NCBI RefSeq assembly: GCF_001427665.1
Contig: NZ_LMHC01000002.1
Coordinates: forward strand, 56,963-120,962
Direction: 5' to 3'
DNA: 64,000 nucleotides
From: Caulobacter sp. Root655
Lineage (GTDB): Bacteria > Pseudomonadota > Alphaproteobacteria > Caulobacterales > Caulobacteraceae
Part shown: positions 58,842-64,000 of the stretch, piece by piece
Layout of the letters: each line of letters opens with the position of its first letter
Position numbering within the stretch: the first letter of the stretch is position 1
The notes under the pieces: model-generated
What the model was told of the DNA's origin: nothing
The model's database searches: none
Seen by the model: only the letters and a program-made list of their open reading frames with translations
Made by a program: the position numbers and the translations under genes

Positions 58842-59557
58842 ACGCGGCGGTCTCCCCCAAGATCGGCCAGGTCCGGCCGGCCGCGCACGAAGGCGCGCAC
58901 GTCGTCGGACGTGAAGGCCGGATTCGCGGTGTACAGCCCAGCATACACCGCCCGCACGAAGTCCAGGTCGTCGGGGCGGTCCACCGTCCAGCGCACGTCG
59001 CCTTCGTCGGCCGCCTGCTCCAGACCCTGGATCCTGAACCGCTCCGGATGCCGGTAAAGGAATGGGGTGACGTGCTCGTGGTCGTAGGGATCGGACGTCT
59101 CGGCGGCGGCCACCTTCAGCGCCACGGCCTCGAAGACCTCGACGTCCAGGCCCTTGGGATAGCTGCGGCGGGCCGGGGTGTTGGAGGTGTAGTCGGCGCC
59201 CGAGCGCAGGTGCAACGCCAGGGTCTGGTCGATCAACGCCGGGTCGGCCAGTGGGCAGTCGGCGGTCAGCCGCACCACCGTACGGGTCGGGCCAAAGGTC
59301 TGGATCGCGCCCATGAACCGGCTCAGGACGTCGTCCAGCGAGCCCCGGAACACTGGGACGCCCGCCGCATCCAGGACGTCGGCGAGGGGATCGTCGCTGA
59401 CCTGGTCGGACGTGGCGACGACGATCCGCCGCAGGTGCGTCGAGCGCCGCAGCCGTTCGATCTGCCGCAGGATCATCGGCGCGCCCGCCAGGTCGGCCAG
59501 GACCTTGCCGGGAAGCCGCGTCGACGACATGCGGGCCTGGAGGATGGCGAGCGGCAA
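58838..59557 (-). CDS. Cytidylyltransferase (SpsF/PseF/NeuA-like)
   Basis: A 239-residue nucleotidyltransferase: LAILQARMSSTRLPGKVLADLAGAPMILRQIERLRRS (CMP-sugar synthase motif RxxSxRxPgK), then VVATSDQVSDDPLAD and LTADCPLADPALID. It activates the nonulosonic acid (pseudaminic acid or similar) as a CMP-sugar for transfer onto flagellin. Called PseF or NeuA in other organisms. It follows flmG at 22 bases. Confidence 0.87.
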   Translation of the reverse strand: MPLAILQARMSSTRLPGKVLADLAGAPMILRQIERLRRSTHLRRIVVATSDQVSDDPLADVLDAAGVPVFRGSLDDVLSRFMGAIQTFGPTRTVVRLTADCPLADPALIDQTLALHLRSGADYTSNTPARRSYPKGLDVEVFEAVALKVAAAETSDPYDHEHVTPFLYRHPERFRIQGLEQAADEGDVRWTVDRPDDLDFVRAVYAGLYTANPAFTSDDVRAFVRGRPDLADLGGDRRV

Positions 59558-59579
59558 GGGCGGTCCTCGGTCTGAGCGG

Positions 59580-61376
59580 CTAGGCGGGGTATCGGGCCTT
59601 CAGCGCCTCGCCGACTTCCTGCATCGTCGGATCCCAGTCCTTGTAGTCCGGCGTGATGAAGCAGCGGGTCTGCGGGTACCAGGGATAGGTCTGGGCGCCG
59701 AGCCGAGTCCAGGACGAAGCGCCCGTCAGCATCCAGATCGGCGCGCCGCAGGCGCCGCCCAGGTTGGTGGTGGCGTTCGAGAAGCCGACGATCAGGTCCA
59801 TGGCGCAGCACAGGGCGGCGACGTCGTCGAGGTCCTGCTTCAGGTCGATGCCCGGCGGCTGCCAGATGTCGACGCCGAACTCTTCCCGGGCCAGGGCGAT
59901 TTCCTCGGCGCAGTCGCCGTACTGCAGATTGACGAAGCTCAGTCCCGGCGTCTCGAACACCGGCCGCCACAGCCTGAAGGGCGAGAACTGCCGGGCGCGT
60001 TCGCCGTTCAGCTTCAGGCTCTTCCACAACAGGCCGACCTTCGGGCCCTTGGGGGCGTTCTCCAGCTCTCGCCGCCAATGCTCGACGCGGGCAGGATCGG
60101 CGATCAGGAAGTTCGGACGGTCCGGGAACGACGCGACGCTGGGGCGGAAGGTCTCCAGCAGCGTGCCCATCGGGGTCCACAGGTCGATCGCGCTCCAGTC
60201 CTCGATCTCCGGCGCGCCGCGATAGACCCGGCCCTCGTAGGAGACGGTGCGGTGGGCGGTGACGCTGGCCTGGGGGAAGGAGCGCTGGAACAGCGGGACC
60301 AGGCGGCGCTCGACGGCGATCGACAGCTTGCCCGCGGGGCCCAGGGCCTCGATGACGTCGGGCAGCATGTTGGCGAACATCACCTCGTCGCCCAGCCCCT
60401 GTTCGGCGCAGATCATCAGGGACTTGCCGGCCATGTCCATGCCCGGCTCCCAGCGCGCGCCCTCGATGGTGAAGCGCGGCGCCTCGACCAGATCCTTGGA
60501 GAAACGGCCCTCATAGACCTTCCAGCCTTCCTCCACCCGGCCCAGGGCCAGCAGGATGGTGGCGCGGCCAAACTGCATGGTGGCCAGGTCCTCGGCCGAC
60601 TCGGCCACGGCGATGGCCGATTCGCAGTCGGCCAGGGCGCCCTCGACATCGCCCAGGTCGATCTTGGCGTAGGCGCGGTTGTGGTAGGCCTTGCCGAACT
60701 GCGGAGCCAGCCGCAGTGTCTCGTCGAAGAAGGTCACGCCGGTCTGGCCGTCGCCCAAGCTGCACATCACCGTGCCCAGGGTGTTCCACAGCAGCGGCTG
60801 CTCGGGATTGGCCTGGATGGCTGGGCGCAGGACGTCGATGGCCTCGTCGCAGCGGTTCAGCTCGCGCAGGGCGCAGGCCAGGTTGTTGATCCCCTCCAGG
60901 TCGTCGGGGCGTTCCCGCAGATAGTGGATGAAGAACTTGGCGGCGATTTCCGGCATGTCCATGCGGAAGGCCAGCCGCCCCAGGTCGCCGGCTACCGCCC
61001 CGTGGCGCGGCAGTAGCGTCAGGGCCGCCTCGTAGCAACGCATCGAACCGGCGAAGTCGCCGGTCTTTTCGCGGGCGATGCCCAGCACGTGCCAGGCCAC
61101 GCCCAGCCGGTCGTCGCGCTCCAGCGCCTTGAGCGCCAGCTTCTCGCCCTTGGCGAAGTCGCGATTCTGCATGGCGTGGATCGACTGGGCCAGCAGCTTG
61201 GCGGTTTTTTCGTTGTGGACCTCGGTGGTTTCGCGGTTCAGGCGCGCCAAGGCGTCGACCGAGGCCGCGTCGCCGACGGCGGCGGCCTTGAACCCCAGAT
61301 TGACGGCCTGGGCCACCGCTTCCTGGGCCATCGCCAGGGCGCTGGTCGAGATCTGGGCGTCGCGACTGCGTGACAT
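59580..61376 (-). CDS. flmG: FlmG, TPR-glycosyltransferase that modifies flagellin
   Basis: A 598-residue cytoplasmic protein. Residues about 60-300 are tetratricopeptide repeats (DDRLGVAWHVLGIAREKTGDFAGSMRCYEAALTL; PEQPLLWNTLGTVMCSLGDGQTGVTFFDETL), and the C-terminal half is a glycosyltransferase (LMICAEQGLGDEVMFANMLPDVIEALGP; FIVGFSNATTNLGGACGAPIWMLTG-like residues LIVGFSNATTNLGGACGAP). In Caulobacter crescentus FlmG binds flagellin by its TPRs and attaches pseudaminic acid; older literature calls the gene flbA. Divergent from flbT. Confidence 0.92.
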   Translation of the reverse strand: MSRSRDAQISTSALAMAQEAVAQAVNLGFKAAAVGDAASVDALARLNRETTEVHNEKTAKLLAQSIHAMQNRDFAKGEKLALKALERDDRLGVAWHVLGIAREKTGDFAGSMRCYEAALTLLPRHGAVAGDLGRLAFRMDMPEIAAKFFIHYLRERPDDLEGINNLACALRELNRCDEAIDVLRPAIQANPEQPLLWNTLGTVMCSLGDGQTGVTFFDETLRLAPQFGKAYHNRAYAKIDLGDVEGALADCESAIAVAESAEDLATMQFGRATILLALGRVEEGWKVYEGRFSKDLVEAPRFTIEGARWEPGMDMAGKSLMICAEQGLGDEVMFANMLPDVIEALGPAGKLSIAVERRLVPLFQRSFPQASVTAHRTVSYEGRVYRGAPEIEDWSAIDLWTPMGTLLETFRPSVASFPDRPNFLIADPARVEHWRRELENAPKGPKVGLLWKSLKLNGERARQFSPFRLWRPVFETPGLSFVNLQYGDCAEEIALAREEFGVDIWQPPGIDLKQDLDDVAALCCAMDLIVGFSNATTNLGGACGAPIWMLTGASSWTRLGAQTYPWYPQTRCFITPDYKDWDPTMQEVGEALKARYPA

Positions 61377-61424
61377 GATTGAGGCCTTGGCGATTGGAGA
61401 GAGTCATCCTCTGGGTCAGTATGC

Positions 61425-61439
61425 TTAATTGTGTCCTAA
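61425..61439. promoter_or_regulatory. possible CtrA-type site
   Basis: TTAATTGTGTCCTAA fits TTAA-N7-TTAA with one mismatch. It lies in the 181-base divergent gap between flmG and flbT. In Caulobacter CtrA controls many flagellar genes, but this is a weak single match. Confidence 0.3.
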
Positions 61440-61557
61440 GCTGCGTCTCACGGTCGCAGGTCTGGCAAGGGGACGTTAACCGCCTCCGCCTAGTTTCTGG
61501 CCGAGCCGTCATGTCGACGGGGTGGGGCGACACAGCAATGCAAGAGGGAGCGGCCCT

Positions 61558-61983
61558 GTGCCATTGAAGCTGTCGCTGAAACCCGGCGAGAAATTCGTGC
61601 TGAACGGGGCGGTGGTCCAGAACGGCGACCGTCGCGGCGTTCTGGTGTTGCAGAATAAGGCCTCGGTGCTGCGTGAAAAAGACATCATGCAGCTCGACGA
61701 AGTGACCACGCCGGCGCGCCACATCTATTTCCCGGTCATGATGATGTACCTGGACGAGGCGGCCGCCGAGCGTCAGTACGAAGAGTTCGCGACCCGTCTG
61801 ACCGAGTTCATGGGGGTCGTCCGCAATCCGGTCGTGCTGAGCGACTGCATCGCGATTTCGAAGCATGTCATGGCGCGCGAATACTACCGGGCGCTGATGC
61901 TGAGCCGTAAGTTAATCGAATACGAAGATGAGAGGTTGGGGCATGTCTCTTCGGGCGTACCAGCAGACGGCGACGCGGACTGA
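61558..61983 (+). CDS. flbT: FlbT, post-transcriptional regulator of flagellin
   Basis: A 141-residue protein starting at GTG 61558 (read as [20 protein letters not shown]) after GAGGGAG. The length and sequence match Caulobacter FlbT, which binds the 5' untranslated region of flagellin mRNA and promotes its decay until the hook is finished. [29 protein letters not shown] is in the conserved core. Overlaps flaF by 41 bases. Confidence 0.95.
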   Translation: MPLKLSLKPGEKFVLNGAVVQNGDRRGVLVLQNKASVLREKDIMQLDEVTTPARHIYFPVMMMYLDEAAAERQYEEFATRLTEFMGVVRNPVVLSDCIAISKHVMAREYYRALMLSRKLIEYEDERLGHVSSGVPADGDAD

Positions 61984-62305
61984 AAACCCGCGTGAGATGG
62001 AGTACCGTCTGTTCGGTCAGGTGACGCGCGCCTTGATGGTGGCGTCGGAGGCTCCGACGGACGATATCGCGACGAGAATCGATGCGCTCGACTGGAACCG
62101 GCGTGTCTGGTCGGCGCTGGCGACCGACTGTTCGCTGCCCGAAAACACGCTGCCTATGCAGCTTCGGGCCAGCATCATCTCGCTCAGCCTGTGGGTCGGC
62201 CGTCACTCCAGCGCGATCATGCGCAAGGAGGAGGACTTCGAGCCCCTCATCGAGATCAACCGCATGATCATGCAGGGCCTGGCCGGTCGCGCCGACGCGG
62301 CCTAG
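61943..62305 (+). CDS. flaF: FlaF, flagellin synthesis/assembly factor
   Basis: A 120-residue protein starting [20 protein letters not shown]; with [40 protein letters not shown] it matches FlaF. FlaF opposes FlbT and is needed for flagellin production, likely as a flagellin chaperone/translation activator. ATG 61943 (with AGAGG upstream) is chosen over an ATG 15 bases earlier by family comparison. The last gene before the flagellins. Confidence 0.94.
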   Translation: MSLRAYQQTATRTENPREMEYRLFGQVTRALMVASEAPTDDIATRIDALDWNRRVWSALATDCSLPENTLPMQLRASIISLSLWVGRHSSAIMRKEEDFEPLIEINRMIMQGLAGRADAA

Positions 62306-62307
62306 CC

Positions 62308-62411
62308 AGAGCGTTTCCGAGCGAAGCGGATACCGGTTCGCGTGAAGAAAACATGCCAAAACAAAAGCTAGAGCGCCCGGCCTGATGTCATCAGGTCGGG
62401 AAACGCTCTAG
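62308..62411. repeat. dispersed repeat, family C copy 2
   Basis: Inverted copy of the element at 46833-46937: AGAGCGTTTCCGAGCGAAGCGGATACCGGTTCGCGTGAAGAAAA-type blocks and GGCCTGATGTCATCAGG-TCGGGAAACGCTCTAG. It lies between the flaF stop and the flagellin promoter region. Confidence 0.88.
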
Positions 62412-62448
62412 GCGGGGAGGGCGGTCTCCGCCTCCCGTCAAAACCTCT

Positions 62449-62464
62449 CCGGTAAAACCTGCCG
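62449..62464 (+). promoter_or_regulatory. candidate ftr enhancer (FlbD site) upstream of first flagellin gene
   Basis: CCGGTAAAACCTGCCG resembles ftr elements bound by FlbD. It is about 105 bases upstream of the sigma-54 promoter, where an activator site is expected. Confidence 0.5.
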
Positions 62465-62492
62465 CCCGGCGAATTCTGCATTCGCCGGGCGG
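62462..62492. terminator. hairpin after the flbT-flaF unit
   Basis: A perfect 13-bp stem (CCGCCCGGCGAAT/ATTCGCCGGGCGG) with a 5-base loop, followed by TTTCGCG. The position suits termination of flbT-flaF. It shares its first bases with the candidate ftr site. Confidence 0.6.
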
Positions 62493-62529
62493 TTTCGCGT
62501 TCGGAGCTTGGCCGAAAAATACTCATTAA

Positions 62530-62542
62530 AATCAGTATATTA
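62530..62542 (+). promoter_or_regulatory. IHF-type site
   Basis: AATCAGTATATTA matches the IHF consensus WATCAR-N4-TTR at every specified position, inside an AT-rich stretch between the candidate ftr site and the sigma-54 promoter. IHF bending would bring the activator to RNA polymerase. Confidence 0.6.
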
Positions 62543-62567
62543 ACTTTATTTCGAAGCGGGCGCCGAG

Positions 62568-62582
62568 TGGCCCGCCGCTTGC
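62568..62582 (+). promoter_or_regulatory. sigma-54 (-24/-12) promoter of the first flagellin gene
   Basis: TGGCCCGCCGCTTGC fits TGGCACG-N4-TTGC with one change. Transcription should begin near 62593, giving a leader of about 60 bases. Flagellin genes of Caulobacter are sigma-54 and FlbD dependent. Confidence 0.85.
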
Positions 62583-62594
62583 GATGGGTTCCGT

Positions 62595-62624
62595 GGGCAA
62601 AACGCCCGACCGGCAAAACGCCGG
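62595..62624 (+). promoter_or_regulatory. leader hairpins of first flagellin mRNA, candidate FlbT or FlbD targets
   Basis: Two adjacent GCAAAACGC-centred inverted repeats, GGGCAAAACGCCC (62595-62607) and CCGGCAAAACGCCGG (62610-62624), lie in the leader. In DNA they resemble ftr sites; in RNA they form small stem-loops exposing AAAA-type loops. Confidence 0.5.
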
Positions 62625-62655
62625 GGCACTCCTCCCAAAATGGCGAGCAACCACC

Positions 62656-63474
62656 ATGATGAACTCGATCAACACCAATGCCGGCGCGATGATCGCGCTG
62701 CAAAACCTGAACGCAACCAACTCGGAGCTCCAAACCACTCAGCAACGCATCAACACCGGCAAGAAGATCGGCAACGCCAAGGACAACGGCGCGATCTGGT
62801 CGATGGCCAAGATGCAAAGCGCGACGTCGAGCTCGTTGAACGCCGTGAAGGACTCGCTCCAGCGCGGACAATCGACGATCGACGTGGGCCTTGCCGCTGG
62901 CGACACCATCACCGATCTGCTCGGCAAGATGAAGGAAAAGGCCCTGGCCGCTTCCGACACCTCGCTGAACACCGCTTCGTTCAATGCCCTGGTTTCCGAT
63001 TTCACCTCGCTGCGCGACCAGATCACCAAGGCTGTCACCAACGCCAAGTTCAACGGCGTCAGCCTCGTGGACGGCACCACTTCCAAGTTGCAGTTCCTCA
63101 GCAACTCGGATGGCGTCGCCTACACGGTGAGCGCGAAGACCCTGTCGCTCGTCGGCCTGGGTCTGACCGCCGGTTCGACCTTCGCGAACGCCGCCGCCGC
63201 CAAGACCATGATCACCACCATGACCACGGCGATGACGACGGCGACGAACAAGTTGGCGAACCTGGGCACCAGCTCGACCGGCCTGGACATGCACTTGACC
63301 TTCGTGGGCAAGCTGCAGGACAGCCTGGACGCCGGCGTGGGCAACCTTGTTGACGCTGACCTGGCCAAGGAAAGCGCCAAGCTGCAATCGCTGCAGACCA
63401 AGCAGCAGCTGGGTGTGCAAGCTCTGTCGATCGCGAACCAGACGCCTCAGTCGATCCTTTCACTGTTCAAGTGA
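62656..63474 (+). CDS. fljL: Alpha-type flagellin, first copy (FljL-like)
   Basis: A 272-residue secreted filament protein: [26 protein letters not shown], the D0/D1 helices ([50 protein letters not shown]), a short variable middle rich in Thr and Ala, and the C-terminal D0 ([32 protein letters not shown]). Length and order (flbT-flaF-fljL-fljK) match Caulobacter. FlmG is the expected glycosylating enzyme and the middle Ser/Thr are possible sugar sites. Two ATGs stand in a row; the first is annotated. Confidence 0.95.
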   Translation: MMNSINTNAGAMIALQNLNATNSELQTTQQRINTGKKIGNAKDNGAIWSMAKMQSATSSSLNAVKDSLQRGQSTIDVGLAAGDTITDLLGKMKEKALAASDTSLNTASFNALVSDFTSLRDQITKAVTNAKFNGVSLVDGTTSKLQFLSNSDGVAYTVSAKTLSLVGLGLTAGSTFANAAAAKTMITTMTTAMTTATNKLANLGTSSTGLDMHLTFVGKLQDSLDAGVGNLVDADLAKESAKLQSLQTKQQLGVQALSIANQTPQSILSLFK

Positions 63475-63504
63475 TCGGGCGCTAGGCTCAAGGAAGCGAT
63501 CAAA

Positions 63505-63543
63505 GCCGGACGGCCCACGGGCCGTCCGGCATTTCTTTTTTTT
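63505..63543 (+). terminator. intrinsic terminator of the first flagellin gene
   Basis: A 12-bp stem GCCGGACGGCCC/GGGCCGTCCGGC with a tight AC tip, followed by ATTTC and a run of eight T. The clearest rho-independent terminator in the window. Confidence 0.92.
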
Positions 63544-63585
63544 GGCCTGGGCTCGTCGAGGTTCTCCGATCCCGTCCTGAAGTTG

Positions 63586-63634
63586 CCCGGCAAAATCTGC
63601 CCATACGGCCAAATGCTCGGCAGTATTTGCCGGC
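63586..63634 (+). promoter_or_regulatory. two candidate ftr enhancers upstream of second flagellin gene
   Basis: CCCGGCAAAATCTGCCC (63586-63602) and CTCGGCAGTATTTGCCGGC (63616-63634) are similar, partly palindromic and about 70-120 bases upstream of the sigma-54 promoter, as expected for FlbD binding. Confidence 0.6.
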
Positions 63635-63668
63635 CCGTGACGTGGTAAACAGTTCTATAACGTATTTA

Positions 63669-63681
63669 TTTCAAGGGTTTG
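63669..63681 (+). promoter_or_regulatory. IHF-like site
   Basis: TTTCAAGGGTTTG matches WATCAR-N4-TTR except for one position and lies between the candidate ftr sites and the promoter, the same relative place as the IHF site of the first flagellin gene. Confidence 0.4.
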
Positions 63682-63706
63682 GCGATTTTTGCCTACTGGG
63701 CATCTT

Positions 63707-63721
63707 TGGCCCGGTCATTGC
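63707..63721 (+). promoter_or_regulatory. sigma-54 (-24/-12) promoter of the second flagellin gene
   Basis: TGGCCCGGTCATTGC fits TGGCACG-N4-TTGC. The predicted leader to the ATG is about 62 bases, the same as for the first flagellin. It contains GAGCAAAATGCTC (63735-63747), like the leader hairpins of the first gene. Confidence 0.88.
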
Positions 63722-63794
63722 TTCCTGGTTCCTCGAGCAAAATGCTCCCGGCAGTCAAAATGACGTCGGATCCCTTGAATAGGAACCTGCCGAA

Positions 63795-64000
63795 ATGGCT
63801 CTGAATAGCATCAACACGAACTCGGGCGCGATGATCGCCCTGCAGAACCTGAACGCCACGAACTCGGAACTTCAGGTCACGCAACAACGCATCAACACCG
63901 GTAAGAAGGTCGGCAACGCCAAGGACAACGGCGCGATCTGGGCGATGGCCAAGAACCAGTCGACCACCGCCAACTCCCTGAACGCCGTCAAGGACTCGCT
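63795..64000 (+). CDS. fljK: Alpha-type flagellin, second copy (FljK-like), truncated by window end
   Basis: The first 68 codons are present: [20 protein letters not shown], then [12 protein letters not shown]. It is nearly identical to the N-terminus of the first flagellin. The C-terminal part lies outside the window. Its leader contains the hairpin GAGCAAAATGCTC upstream of the ATG. Confidence 0.93.
   Translation, partial: MALNSINTNSGAMIALQNLNATNSELQVTQQRINTGKKVGNAKDNGAIWAMAKNQSTTANSLNAVKDS

Noticed and set aside
63679..63692. TGGCGATTTTTGCC as a second sigma-54 promoter
   Set aside because: The GG-GC spacing is two bases too short; the element at 63707 fits correctly.

Overview
The window is a high-GC chromosomal segment of an alphaproteobacterium, almost certainly a Caulobacter or very close relative. 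The evidence is the right-hand end: the flagellin-modification genes (flmG, flmH and a cytidylyltransferase), flbT, flaF and tandem alpha-flagellin genes whose N-termini read MMNSINTN and MALNSINTN, in the arrangement I know from Caulobacter fljL/fljK loci, each behind a sigma-54 promoter. The rest fits: TonB-dependent receptors, frequent GTG/TTG starts, ATGA-type gene overlaps and many palindromic intergenic repeats. I found no rRNA, tRNA, CRISPR array, intact insertion sequence or prophage.

Layout. 0.1-5.4 kb: putative organosulfur scavenging set (TauD-family dioxygenase, TonB receptor, SsuA-like binding lipoprotein, peroxiredoxin-like protein), then an isoaspartyl peptidase/asparaginase. 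6.8-16.4 kb: complete nitrate assimilation cluster (nasT-nasS sensor/antiterminator, transporter, nirB-nirD nitrite reductase, nasA nitrate reductase, siroheme methyltransferase). 17-22 kb: GMC oxidoreductase pair, a BlaI/BlaR-like system whose peptidase carries ankyrin repeats, and small ORFs. 22.3-22.7 kb: a decayed DUF559 nuclease gene between inverted repeat arms. 22.8-29.4 kb: sulfur amino-acid enzymes (metC, sseA, cysK) surrounding the most interesting locus, a radical SAM/SPASM enzyme preceded by three paralogous 55-60-residue peptides (24.1-26.4 kb), which looks like a RiPP-type peptide modification system.

29.5-44 kb: cyclopropane fatty acid synthase, hldD, an HMG-CoA-synthase-like/thiolase pair, DUF3089 protein, phosphotransferase plus DUF6285-like partner, recG, a GIY-YIG-like protein, an L-cystine ABC transporter and a Ste24-type protease. 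44-58 kb: mixed housekeeping and envelope genes (KAS III-like enzyme, beta-barrel protein, DUF805, sterol-desaturase-like hydroxylase, SPFH protein, NrtR-like regulator, HD hydrolase, universal stress protein, MoxR ATPase, LysR regulator) with several small proteins. 58-64 kb: flagellin glycosylation and flagellin expression; the last flagellin is cut by the window edge.

Functional links: nitrate is sensed by NasS/NasT, imported, reduced by NasA and NirBD, with CobA feeding siroheme to NirB. FlmG, FlmH and the cytidylyltransferase probably supply and attach a pseudaminic-acid-type sugar to the flagellins, while FlbT and FlaF adjust flagellin synthesis. Across the window at least six families of palindromic or inverted repeats occupy intergenic gaps, and in two places repeat sequence supplies or abuts a gene's stop codon.
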